Of a DNA stretch of 64,000 nt, positions 7,459 to 15,642 are shown one piece after another. A program made the translations under genes and the position numbers. The stretch's first letter is position 1, and every line of letters starts with the position of its first letter. The stretch spans positions 62,001 through 126,000 of the forward strand of contig JBQTGW010000002.1 in the NCBI GenBank assembly GCA_052390495.1. Direction: 5' to 3'. A model generated the notes under the pieces. The model did not search any database and was not told the origin of the DNA. It saw only the letters and a program-made list of their open reading frames with translations. This DNA is from GCA-003244245 sp052390495. Its GTDB lineage: Bacteria > Actinomycetota > Actinomycetes > Mycobacteriales > Pseudonocardiaceae.

Positions 7459-7834
7459 AACGACATCACCTCCGCACGACTCTTCAAGTACATGGTGGCA
7501 TCCTCCCGGCCCACCCCGACAGTTCCAGCACTCCTGGGCTTGTCCCCGTTGACCGAAGCCCACCGGCACCGCGGGTGTGGAAGCCGACCCATGCCACCGA
7601 GACCACTACGGTATTGCCCTGGTCTAACACTGACCAGCTCCGATCCCACCCCGCCCGCTCTGCTGTCGCCGAGTTCGACAGCAGAGCTGTCCGAGGTCCG
7701 TGTGACAGCTCTGGTATCGAATTCGGCGGCTCTAGAAACCCACGAGATCCAGCAGCGGTGGGTCACTCACCTCACCCGATACTTAATCTTGAAATGACCG
7801 TGCCCCCGTTACGCCGTCTCAATGGGCGAAGGCG
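7459..7834. other. Gap with one strong hairpin
   Basis: No gene is supported. CTCTGCTGTCG at 7658-7668 pairs perfectly with CGACAGCAGAG at 7676-7686 around a 7-nt loop. It lies about 150 bp beyond the small minus-strand gene ending at 7835, so it could terminate that transcript or belong to a decayed element. Confidence 0.4.
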
Positions 7835-8044
7835 TCAGGCTGCCTGGTCCTGGTCGGTGTCCGCGTCCAGCGCAGCCGAGCTGGTCGAGTACCGGGGGTC
7901 GCGCTTGGGGACGACGTCCTTGGTGTCGCACTGCGTGCGCCAGGTGCCGCAGTGCACCCGCATGGAGCCAAGCGCTGTCTCGGCGATGACGGTCGGCTGT
8001 CCACAGGTCAGGCACGTGACGGCGGTAGGGTTCGGGAACCGCAT
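7835..8044 (-). CDS. Small zinc-ribbon-like protein of unknown function
   Basis: A 69-residue protein from ATG 8044, preceded by GGAGGAGGTG. It has a CLTCGQP knuckle near residue 11, then RVHCGTWRTQC near residue 30, giving a CxxC...CxxxxxC pattern that could hold one zinc. The tail is acidic (ALDADTDQDQ). It lies alone in front of HelR. I do not recognise the family. Confidence 0.5.
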   Translation of the reverse strand: MRFPNPTAVTCLTCGQPTVIAETALGSMRVHCGTWRTQCDTKDVVPKRDPRYSTSSAALDADTDQDQAA

Positions 8045-8255
8045 CGTGCCACCTCCTCCGCACCGCTCACGGCCCACGGGCCGTGCAGCGTTCGCTGCTA
8101 CCTGTGCAGCAGTCAGAAGGAAGACAGCTGGGGACCGTTGCGTGATACATACATGTTTCTTTCCGGTCACTTTACCTAGTGCGTGCAGTTCTCGCAGGTC
8201 ACACGGTTGGTCTCCACCACATTGTCGGCACAGGTGGACAGGTGCGTGGCACGGA

Positions 8256-10592
8256 TCAGCGGACGAGCACCTCGGGGAGCTCGCCCGGGTGCACGATGGC
8301 CAGCCGCTGGGTGGAGCGGGTCAGGGCGACGTAGAGGTCGCCCAGGCCGCGGGGTGACTCGGCCAGGATCGCTGCCGGGTCGACCAGCACGACGGCGTCG
8401 AATTCCAGACCCTTGGCCTGGGCGACGCTCAGCACGGTCACCGGCGCGTCGAGGTCACCGTCGGAGGTCCCGACCGGGCCGGGAACCTCCGCCTCGATCA
8501 CCTTGGCCAGCTCGCCGAGCTGGGCGCGGGGCCCGAGCACCGCAAGCCGACCATCGCCCACGGCGGCGAGTTCGGTGGCGACCACCTCAACCAGTTCGTC
8601 AGCCAGAGCCACGACCCGCACAAAACGCGGTGGCACGCCGGTACTGCGCACCGACTGCGGCGGGGCGATGCCGACGTCCAGTGCGGTCAGTACCCGATCG
8701 GCCAGCTCCGCGATCTCGGCTGGGTTGCGGTAGTTGACCGTCAGCTGTTCCAGCCGCCAGCGCTGCGCGACGTAGGGCCCGAGTACCTCCTGCCAGGAGC
8801 TCGCGCCTGCCCGGTCCCCGGTCTGGGCGATGTCGCCGACCACCGTCATCGACCGGCTGGGGCAGCGCTGCATGAGTACCCGCCAGGCCATCGGCGAGAG
8901 CTCCTGCGCCTCGTCGATGATGATGTGGCCGTAGGTCCAGGTCCGGTCGGCGGCCGCGCGGTCGGCGGTGCTCTCGTAGCGGCGACTGCGCTGGCGGTCG
9001 GCCAGCCGGTCGGCGTCGATGAGGTCGGTGGCGTGCAGCAACTCGGGATCCAGGTCCTCCTCCAGGTCGAGCATGTCCAGCACGCCTTGCGCGTACTGCA
9101 GCTCCTCGCGCAGCGCCGCGGCCTCCTGTGCGGCCTCCGCGCTGCCGTCGGAGCCGAGCAGCTCAGCGGCCTCATCCAGCAGCGGCACGTCGGCGGGGGT
9201 CCAGACCTGGTCCGGCTCGGTTGCCGGGTCAGGAGCGGGGCGGGCCAGCAGGTCGCGATCCTCGGGGGTCAGCACCCGCTGGGTGGCGGTGACCAACCGT
9301 TGCGGGCAGCTGTAGAGCTCGGTGAGTAGCCGCTGCGGTGAGAGCATCGGCCATAGCTCGTCCAACGCCGCAGCGAGCTCAGCGCTGTCTCGCAGCTCGG
9401 CCTTGAGATCGGCGACCTCGCCCCGATCCAGCAGTTGCTGGCCCAGCAGCTGCTGGCTCAGTCCACGGGCGATCTGCTCGGCCAGCGCCGAGACCACCTC
9501 GCGATGGAAGATCCGTTTAGCCTCGTTGTGTGGACGCCGCGAGCGCCGGGCCCGAGTTCGGGCCAGGCTGCACAGCTGCTGGTCCAACCGAATCCGGTGT
9601 CCGTCGATGGTGAACTCGATGGGTGCGGTGGGGACCTCCTGGCGGTCCCGGACCGCTGCGGCCACCACCTGCACCATCTCCGCGCGACCCTTGACCGCGG
9701 CGGTCTCGGCGGATTCGACGCCACGGGCATGCAGCCCCGGGTACAGCTGGGCGACGGTACACAACAACACGCTGGTCTCCCCGAGGGAGGGCAGCACCTG
9801 CCCGATGTAGCGCAGGAACGTCGAGTTGGGCCCGATCACCAGCACACCCCGCTTGGCCAGCTGTCTGCGGTGGGTGTACAGCAGGTAGGCCGCGCGATGC
9901 AGGGCTACCGCGGTCTTGCCGGTGCCCGGCCCGCCCTGCACCACCAGCACACCCTGGGGCTTCGCCCGGATGATCCGGTCCTGCTCGGTCTGGATGGTCG
10001 CGACGATGTCGGACATCCGCCCGGTGCGGCTCGCGCCGAGCGCAGCCAGCAGTGCCGCCTCGCTGGTCAGCGTGATTCCTGCGCCCGAATGCGTCGGCTG
10101 CGGGGAGTTGGGATCGAGCACCTCATCGTCGATGGCGAGCACGGTGCGACTTCGAGTCCGGATGTGTCTGCGACGGCGCACCCCTTCGGGCGAGGCGGCG
10201 GTCGCGGTGTAGAACGGACGCGCCGCGGGGGCCCGCCAGTCGATGAGCAGCGGCTCGTACTCCCGTTCCTCATCAAGCAGCCCGAGCCGCCCGATGTATC
10301 GGAGCACGTCACCGTCGCTGGTGCCGTCGAGGTCCAGACGTCCGAAGCACAGGCCCTGCTCGACGCCGTCCAGCGCGACGAGCTGATCGCTGTACATCGC
10401 CGCGGCAGCGTCACGCTCGGTCCGGCCCTGGGGGGTGCCGGTGGTGGGTGTCCGGAGCACGTCGGCGAGCCGACCTGCGGTGTAGCGGCGGCGCTCGTCG
10501 AGCTGCCGGTAGAGCATTGACACGTAGTCCTGTTCGGCGGCGAGCTCCTCATCACAGTTGGTGTGGATGGCGGCATCGGGGTAGTTCGTCAA
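8256..10592 (-). CDS. helR: HelR/HelD-type RNA polymerase recycling ATPase
   Basis: About 778 residues, a UvrD/PcrA-like superfamily 1 ATPase that binds RNA polymerase rather than unwinding DNA. The N-terminus (EELAAEQDYVSMLYRQL) is the coiled-coil that enters the polymerase secondary channel. GLLDEEREYEPLLIDWRAPAA is HelD-specific. Walker A is VVQGGPGTGKTAVALHRAAY, Walker B IIIDEAQELSPMAW. VVGDIAQTGD, NYRNPAEIAEL, SVAQAKGLEFDAVVLVDP and LYVALTRSTQRLAIVHPGE are motifs III-VI. I chose TTG 10592 because the upstream residues look non-coding; the true start could be somewhat later. Related HelR proteins dissociate rifamycin-bound polymerase. I saw no clear rifamycin-associated element upstream. 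Confidence 0.85.
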   Translation of the reverse strand: MTNYPDAAIHTNCDEELAAEQDYVSMLYRQLDERRRYTAGRLADVLRTPTTGTPQGRTERDAAAAMYSDQLVALDGVEQGLCFGRLDLDGTSDGDVLRYIGRLGLLDEEREYEPLLIDWRAPAARPFYTATAASPEGVRRRRHIRTRSRTVLAIDDEVLDPNSPQPTHSGAGITLTSEAALLAALGASRTGRMSDIVATIQTEQDRIIRAKPQGVLVVQGGPGTGKTAVALHRAAYLLYTHRRQLAKRGVLVIGPNSTFLRYIGQVLPSLGETSVLLCTVAQLYPGLHARGVESAETAAVKGRAEMVQVVAAAVRDRQEVPTAPIEFTIDGHRIRLDQQLCSLARTRARRSRRPHNEAKRIFHREVVSALAEQIARGLSQQLLGQQLLDRGEVADLKAELRDSAELAAALDELWPMLSPQRLLTELYSCPQRLVTATQRVLTPEDRDLLARPAPDPATEPDQVWTPADVPLLDEAAELLGSDGSAEAAQEAAALREELQYAQGVLDMLDLEEDLDPELLHATDLIDADRLADRQRSRRYESTADRAAADRTWTYGHIIIDEAQELSPMAWRVLMQRCPSRSMTVVGDIAQTGDRAGASSWQEVLGPYVAQRWRLEQLTVNYRNPAEIAELADRVLTALDVGIAPPQSVRSTGVPPRFVRVVALADELVEVVATELAAVGDGRLAVLGPRAQLGELAKVIEAEVPGPVGTSDGDLDAPVTVLSVAQAKGLEFDAVVLVDPAAILAESPRGLGDLYVALTRSTQRLAIVHPGELPEVLVR

Positions 10593-11106
10593 GCGGTCCA
10601 ACCTTCGCGACGGTATCGACGGCGGGAATGGTGGCCACAGGAGGGGCCGACCGTCCAAGTTATCAGCGCCTGCGCCGCACGCTGCGCCGCAACCGACACC
10701 GTTACCGGACTGGTTGAAAATCCCCTCACGCCGTCGACCCCGGGCACGTGCACGTGCAGTGCAGGTGCCCGGGACGTTGCCAGCCCGCCATGACCGCGCG
10801 GTGCACCGAGATGCCCGGTGCACCGAGCACGGTGATCCATACCAGCAGGCTCGCGAACGCTCGACCTCGGTGCCAGGGCGGGTCACCCCCGATCAGCGTG
10901 CGGACCCTGGTCGCCTCCGCTACCGACGCCAGCGTCTGGTCAGCGAAGCCGAACAGCAGGGGGCTCCAAGGTTTGGTCAACCGGAACAGAATCTTCCACC
11001 GATGTGCCATTGCAGTGTCAGGGGCGTCGAAATAAACCGTTCATGGCTGAACGGCGCCCAGCGCCGGGGCAGTAAAACTACAGTTCTCGACTCATAAGAA
11101 TCGATG
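10593..11106. other. Gap with repeats and one doubtful ORF
   Basis: A minus-strand frame at 10726-11010 (94 residues) has one possible membrane segment (AFASLLVWITVLGAPGI) but no ribosome-binding site and a Cys-rich low-quality tail; I do not accept it as a gene. CGGTGCACCGAG occurs twice (10799-10810, 10816-10827), and GGGCAC/GTGCCC flank 10742-10770 as a hairpin. These may lie in the HelR promoter region. Confidence 0.3.
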
Positions 11107-11739
11107 TCATCGCTCAATCGCCGAATGTAGTTCAGGAGATTTACTCGGGTAATCTCCTGATGACCGTCCGAAGTTGTCGAGCTTCACTGAAACCGACTGG
11201 GTGGGAGACTCGGGTTCACCACCGTAGCGAATTTGGCGTCCCCACTGGTCCGCGAGGTTCTCGAACAGCTGTGCCCACATGTCTTGAAGGGTTGTGCGGA
11301 CTTGTATCTCAACCGGGATTCCCTCGGGGTAAACGATGACGTGCAGGGCCCGATAGCCATGACTTGGGTGGGCACGACGGTCGATGACCTGCGGTTCACG
11401 CTGCTTTCCTTCGAACAACGCACAGATCTCGGCTACAGCTTGATCTTGCTGTGCTCTGAGTCGGCCCACCACGATGCGAGCTCCCGCAACATCCTGGACG
11501 CGCGACAGTTTTATTCCATGCTCTCGCCTCAGCTTCTCGATGAGCGTACCCGTAGTCTTGACGCGCGTCGGCGGCTCGTAGCCGAGACTGGAGACTTGCT
11601 CCGCAACGTTGTCGAGGAGTTCTTGATAGTGCTCTAGGATCTGAAGGAAGAGATCATGATGCTCGTCGCCGATCGAACCCCGTGCGGCGACTTGCTGGCC
11701 GAGGGTGTCGACACGCTTGCGTGAAACTGGAAAAGGCAC
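11107..11739 (-). CDS. RelA/SpoT-domain protein, putative small alarmone synthetase or toxSAS
   Basis: A 210-residue single-domain protein starting at GTG 11739. IKLSRVQDVAGARIVV is the synthetase entry motif. HPSHGYRALHVIVYPEGIPV, then EIQVRTTLQDMWAQLFENLA, is the core with the catalytic Glu in EIQVRT. There is no hydrolase, TGS or ACT domain, so it is not the housekeeping Rel. Small synthetases make (p)ppGpp, or (as toxSAS toxins) pppApp or tRNA pyrophosphorylation. No antitoxin-like gene is adjacent. Base composition is less GC-rich than its neighbours, which suggests recent arrival. Confidence 0.8.
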   Translation of the reverse strand: MPFPVSRKRVDTLGQQVAARGSIGDEHHDLFLQILEHYQELLDNVAEQVSSLGYEPPTRVKTTGTLIEKLRREHGIKLSRVQDVAGARIVVGRLRAQQDQAVAEICALFEGKQREPQVIDRRAHPSHGYRALHVIVYPEGIPVEIQVRTTLQDMWAQLFENLADQWGRQIRYGGEPESPTQSVSVKLDNFGRSSGDYPSKSPELHSAIER

Positions 11740-11855
11740 GTTGCAACACTACAGCACAACGCGACAGTCGAACGTCAATTTCACAAACCCAACGATCGCC
11801 CGAACCAAGCCCACCCCACCCCGCCCATCATCCTGCTCCGTAGCCGAAAATAGCA

Positions 11856-11911
11856 ATTCGGCTCCGAATAGCGGTCTACGGGGTGCCCGGGACCGCGATT
11901 CGGCTCCGAAT
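11856..11911. repeat. Two copies of a dispersed palindromic repeat
   Basis: ATTCGGCTCCGAAT occurs at 11856-11869 and 11898-11911. Copy one is followed by AGCGGTCTACGGGGTGCCC and copy two by GGCGG. The context matches the repeat at 49831-49866, including the GGGTGCCCG spacer and a downstream GTGATCA. The second copy reaches into the 3' end of the PPOX-family gene, supplying its last codons. Confidence 0.6.
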
Positions 11912-12577
11912 GGCGGGGGCGGCCTGGGCGAGGCGGGTGATCATGTTGTTGATTGAGGTGGGGGTTGGGGTTTCTGGGTGCAGCGTGGCGGCGGGCTGTG
12001 GTTCGCCCGCGACGGTGTGCAGCGGGAGCACGCCTGCCCATACCGGGGCATCGTTCTCGGCGTCGTCGGAGGGACCACCTCGGCGGATCTTGACCGAGCA
12101 CTCATCCAGCGGCAGAGCCAGCACCCCGGTCGCCGCGAGTTCGCGGGTGGTCGGCGCCCGCACCTCGTCCCACCGGCCCGGCATCAGATGCTCGGACAAC
12201 GCTCGCAGCGCAGTCACCTTCTCCGCGCCCTGCACCACGTGGGCGCAGCCGTAGGCGACCAGCGAGCGGTAGTTCATCGAACTGTTGAACAGCGAGCGGG
12301 CGTAGACCAGCCCGTCGAGCAGCGTCACGGTTACCGCCAGCGGTGCACCCGCCGAAGCCAGGCGCACCAGCCGTGACCCGGTCGAACCGTGCAGCAGCAG
12401 TCGTTCCCCGTCCGGAGCGCAGGCCAACGGCAACACCAGCGGCCTGCCCTCGACACAGCACGCCACGGACGCCACATACGCCTGGCTCAGGATCGCGTCG
12501 CGCTCCAGCCGGTCCGTGCTCTGCCGCTCGGCGTGGCGCCGTACCTGAGTCGCGGCGGTTGTCGGCAATGAACCCAT
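11876..12577 (-). CDS. PPOX-fold flavin-binding protein (pyridoxamine-phosphate oxidase-like)
   Basis: A 233-residue protein. Segments AILSQAYVASVACCVEGRPL and LLLHGSTGSRLVRLA, then VTLLDGLVYARSLFNSSMNY and YGCAHVVQGAEKVTALRALS, follow the split-barrel pattern of the FMN-binding PPOX superfamily, close to the Pyridox_ox_2 group. It probably binds FMN or F420; substrate unknown. It is divergent from a MocR-type regulator with 90 bp between them, a common pairing. The last residues (AVPGTP) are encoded by a dispersed repeat, so the natural C-terminus may be altered. Confidence 0.75.
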   Translation of the reverse strand: MGSLPTTAATQVRRHAERQSTDRLERDAILSQAYVASVACCVEGRPLVLPLACAPDGERLLLHGSTGSRLVRLASAGAPLAVTVTLLDGLVYARSLFNSSMNYRSLVAYGCAHVVQGAEKVTALRALSEHLMPGRWDEVRAPTTRELAATGVLALPLDECSVKIRRGGPSDDAENDAPVWAGVLPLHTVAGEPQPAATLHPETPTPTSINNMITRLAQAAPAIRSRIAVPGTP

Positions 12578-12667
12578 AGTGGCAGGCTCACCCCTCGGGT
12601 GGCCTTACGCCAGAGCCACTCTGGCCCCAGTTACGATGACCACTTCGCGATCAGAGGTGCCCAGGCG

Positions 12668-14092
12668 ATGCGATCACTCGCCGAGCTCGAGTTCCCGGTG
12701 TCGCTTGACCCGGCAGACGATCTCCCCCTGCACCGCCAGCTCGCCGACCGGCTCCGCGCCGCCGTGCACAGCGGCGAGCTGGGGCCCGGGCAACGCCTGC
12801 CGTCCAGCCGCACCCTCGCCGCGCGGCTCGCCGTGTCGCGCACGGTGACCCTTGCCGCGTACGCCGAGCTGAGCGGTGAGGGCTATCTCGAAGGGCACCA
12901 CGGCTCCGGCACCTACGTCTGCCCCGATCTCCGGACCCCCCGCCCGGACTCCCGATCACCACCACCCGGTCAGGTGACTGCGGACCGGGCTCCGCGCCGG
13001 ACGGTCATTGACCTGCGACCTGGCCGCGCGGACACCTCCACGCTCGCCGGACCGGACTGGCGAAGGGCCTGGCGGTCAGCCGCGGACCGCCCACCCCCTG
13101 CTGACCAAGGCCCCGCCAGCGGGCTGCCCGAACTGCGCCACGAGATCGCAGCCCACCTGCAACGCTTCCGAGGATTGCACTGCGCCGCCTCCGATGTCAT
13201 CGTCACCACCGGCATCCGGGCCGGCCTTGAACTCCTGACCGCCGTCCGGGGGGACCGCCTGGTGGGCATCGAGGACCCTGGCTACCCCGCCGTTTACCGG
13301 ATCTTCGGCGGGCTCGGCGCCCGCATCGTCTCGCTGCCCGTCGACGAAGCGGGCCTGGTCACCGAGCTGCTGCCCACCACTGCACCGGCCCCGACGGCGA
13401 TCTACGTGACTCCCGCGCACCAGTATCCGCTGGGTGGGCGGCTGTCTGCGGCCCGGCGACTCGATCTGCTTGGCTGGGCCCGCACCCATGGCTGCCTGGT
13501 CATCGAGGACGACTACGACAGCGAGTTCCGCTTCGACGTCCCACCTCTTCCGGCGCTGGCCGCGATCGACCGCGATCAGGTCGCCTACCTGGGCACCCTG
13601 TCCAAAGTCCTCAGCCCCTCATTGCGCGTCGGCTATCTCCTCGCACCGCCCCACATACACCACCAGCTCCTCCGCCAACAAGAAGCCGACGGCTATCGCG
13701 TACCTCATATCGTCCAGGCCGCGCTCGTCAGCTATCTCGCCGACGGCGCGCTGGCCCGTCACATCGCCCGCATGCGACGCACTTATGCAGCCAAACGCCA
13801 CCTCCTCCTCGAGCTCCTCAAGCCCACCGCCCTGATCCTGCGCGGTCTGGACGCCGGACTGCACGGTGTCCTGGGGCTGGCCCCCGACGTCGACGAACGT
13901 GGCGTCGTCGATCGGCTCGCCGAGGCAGGAATCCTGCTGACAGGTCTGGCTGATTACCACCACAAGGCCGAGCCCCGCGATCGCGGCCTCGTCCTCGGCT
14001 ACGGCGCCGCCTCCCCCGCCGACCTCCGCCATGCCATCGCCGCCCTCAACGAACAGCTCACGTGTATCAGTGTTGGTCTCGAACGCTCATAA
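12668..14092 (+). CDS. MocR/PdxR-type GntR regulator with aminotransferase-like domain
   Basis: A 474-residue protein. Residues 12-80 are a GntR winged helix (PLHRQLADRLRAAVHSGELG, LPSSRTLAARLAVSRTVTLA). Residues about 110-470 are a fold-type I PLP domain with DVIVTTGIRAGLELL, EDPGYPAVYRIFGG, CLVIEDDYDSEFRF and the PLP lysine in YLGTLSKVLSPSLRVGYLL. MocR proteins sense PLP or an amino-acid-PLP adduct. Start ATG 12668 removes a 23-residue non-conserved extension. It stops 77 bp before the lysine hydroxylase and reads toward it, so it could control either the PPOX gene or the hydrazine cluster. Confidence 0.85.
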   Translation: MRSLAELEFPVSLDPADDLPLHRQLADRLRAAVHSGELGPGQRLPSSRTLAARLAVSRTVTLAAYAELSGEGYLEGHHGSGTYVCPDLRTPRPDSRSPPPGQVTADRAPRRTVIDLRPGRADTSTLAGPDWRRAWRSAADRPPPADQGPASGLPELRHEIAAHLQRFRGLHCAASDVIVTTGIRAGLELLTAVRGDRLVGIEDPGYPAVYRIFGGLGARIVSLPVDEAGLVTELLPTTAPAPTAIYVTPAHQYPLGGRLSAARRLDLLGWARTHGCLVIEDDYDSEFRFDVPPLPALAAIDRDQVAYLGTLSKVLSPSLRVGYLLAPPHIHHQLLRQQEADGYRVPHIVQAALVSYLADGALARHIARMRRTYAAKRHLLLELLKPTALILRGLDAGLHGVLGLAPDVDERGVVDRLAEAGILLTGLADYHHKAEPRDRGLVLGYGAASPADLRHAIAALNEQLTCISVGLERS

Positions 14093-14169
14093 ATATGCCG
14101 GACACGACAGATCGTCATTTTTTCAGCGGTCGCGACGAATTCTGGCGTTCCACGGATGGAGGGCACAAC

Positions 14170-15642
14170 GTGTACGCGTTCGAACGGTCAGAACAGGACG
14201 CTCGGAAGGTGCCGAGTTGGCGGGGACAACGACGTTTGGTCGTTATTGGCGCCGGCCCCAAGGGCGTGGGAATCGCCGCAAAGCAGGCTGTGCTGCGGGC
14301 GCTGGGCTGGCAGGTCCCCGAGGTGGTCGTGGTGGACGAGATAGGGGTGGCCGCCAACTGGACAGGGCAGAACGGCTACACCGACGGTCGACAGCTTCTT
14401 GGCACTCTTCCCGAGAAGGATGTGGGCTTTCCCTATGCGTCGGACAACTGGGACTCGGCAAATCAGGCCGTGAATGAGTGGATGCGGCAATTTTCGTGGG
14501 ATTCCTATCTGATGGGCGGTGGCGACGGCGCAATGACGTACGCCAGCTGGATCGACCGTGGGCGTCCGCACCCATCGCACCTAAAATGGGCACAGTACCT
14601 GATGTGGGTGGCGGATCGGGTTGGTCTCGACCTCAGAATCGGGCGGGTGACGAAGATCGATCTATCCGGCAGCCGCTGGCGCCTGACCTACGAGCGGGAC
14701 GGCCAGCGGGACTGCGTGGACGGCGACGCTCTGGTGATCACCGGGCCAGGCCTGCCGCGTGCGGACATCCCGGGCTACTGTTCCGCACCTGGCCCGATGT
14801 CCGCTCAGATAACCGACGGACGGCAGCTGTGGCGCGAACACCACCGCTTTCGCAACATCGATCGGCCGATGCGGGTCTGTGTGGTGGGCAGCGGCGAGAC
14901 CGCCGCCGCCGCGGTCGTGGGACTGCTCGAGGTGCTGCCCCAGGGGTCGTCGATCGACATCTGCAGCAGGCAGGGCATGGCCTACTCCCGAGGCGAAAGC
15001 TTCGAGGAGAACCACCTCTATTCGAACCCCAGCAATTGGGTGTCGCTCACCACAGAGCACCGCCAGGAATTCGTGCGGAGGACCGACCGAGGGGTGTTCT
15101 CGATCCACGCCAACAACCTGCTCGCTCAGGCCCAGAATGTACACACTGTGGCGGGCGAAGTCGTCCGAATTGACGGTTCCCCCGTCGCCAGCCTAATTGA
15201 CGGTTCCCCCGTCGCCGAGGTTGATGTCCACATCGAGTACAACGGCCGCAGGCATGCGCTGCGGTACGACTACGTCGTGGTCGCTACCGGCTTCGATCCT
15301 ATGTGGTTCGAGTCTCTGTTCACCGACCGAGCTCGGGCCGAGTTGGCCAGTGCCCTCAGCGTTTCCTGCGAGCAGGCGGGGAACGGGGAAACCGTCAAAC
15401 AGGCGATCGAGCCGGACCTGGCGGTACATAACTTGAACCCTCGGCTGCACCTGCCGATGCTCGCCGGCCTGCAACAAGGTCCAGGCTTCCCGAATCTGAG
15501 CTGCCTCGGTCTGCTCTCCGACCGGATTCTGCGCCCGTACTGCAGTCCACCCTGGGCGGCTCGGTCATTCTTCCGGCTGGGCTTCGGGTCAGGCACCGAT
15601 GTACGCGGTCAGTGCGGCAGCCACTCGCTGGCCGATGCCTAG
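14170..15642 (+). CDS. MbtG-like L-lysine N6-hydroxylase (FAD/NADPH)
   Basis: A 490-residue flavoprotein hydroxylase close to mycobactin lysine N6-oxygenase MbtG. VVIGAGPKGVGIAAKQAVLR is the FAD site. WTGQNGYTDGRQLLGTLPEK, DVGFPYASDNWDS, YASWIDRGRPHPSHLKWAQY and VCVVGSGETAAAAV (NADPH site) follow in MbtG order, ending at QQGPGFPNLSCLGLLSDRIL. I chose GTG 14170 because GGAGGG sits 6 nt upstream and it starts the protein just before the FAD motif; ATG 14095 is an alternative without a ribosome-binding site. There is no other mycobactin gene here. Beside a cupin and MetRS-like pair it should make N6-hydroxylysine for N-N bond formation. Its 3' end overlaps the convergent oxidase by 54 bp. Confidence 0.85.
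   Translation: MYAFERSEQDARKVPSWRGQRRLVVIGAGPKGVGIAAKQAVLRALGWQVPEVVVVDEIGVAANWTGQNGYTDGRQLLGTLPEKDVGFPYASDNWDSANQAVNEWMRQFSWDSYLMGGGDGAMTYASWIDRGRPHPSHLKWAQYLMWVADRVGLDLRIGRVTKIDLSGSRWRLTYERDGQRDCVDGDALVITGPGLPRADIPGYCSAPGPMSAQITDGRQLWREHHRFRNIDRPMRVCVVGSGETAAAAVVGLLEVLPQGSSIDICSRQGMAYSRGESFEENHLYSNPSNWVSLTTEHRQEFVRRTDRGVFSIHANNLLAQAQNVHTVAGEVVRIDGSPVASLIDGSPVAEVDVHIEYNGRRHALRYDYVVVATGFDPMWFESLFTDRARAELASALSVSCEQAGNGETVKQAIEPDLAVHNLNPRLHLPMLAGLQQGPGFPNLSCLGLLSDRILRPYCSPPWAARSFFRLGFGSGTDVRGQCGSHSLADA

Noticed and set aside
6316..7797. 493-codon plus-strand open frame
   Set aside because: It runs antisense to the HepT/MNT and Uma2 genes, has no domain, and its codon pattern is that of the reverse strand of GC-rich coding DNA.
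9435..10520. 361-codon plus-strand open frame
   Set aside because: Complete antisense shadow of HelR.
10726..11010. 94-codon minus-strand frame with a hydrophobic stretch
   Set aside because: No ribosome-binding site, no family, Cys-rich tail encoded by palindromic repeats.
14095..15642. Mycobactin-type siderophore cluster because of the MbtG-like gene
   Set aside because: No salicylate, PKS or multi-module NRPS genes; the cupin and MetRS-like genes fit hydrazine formation better.
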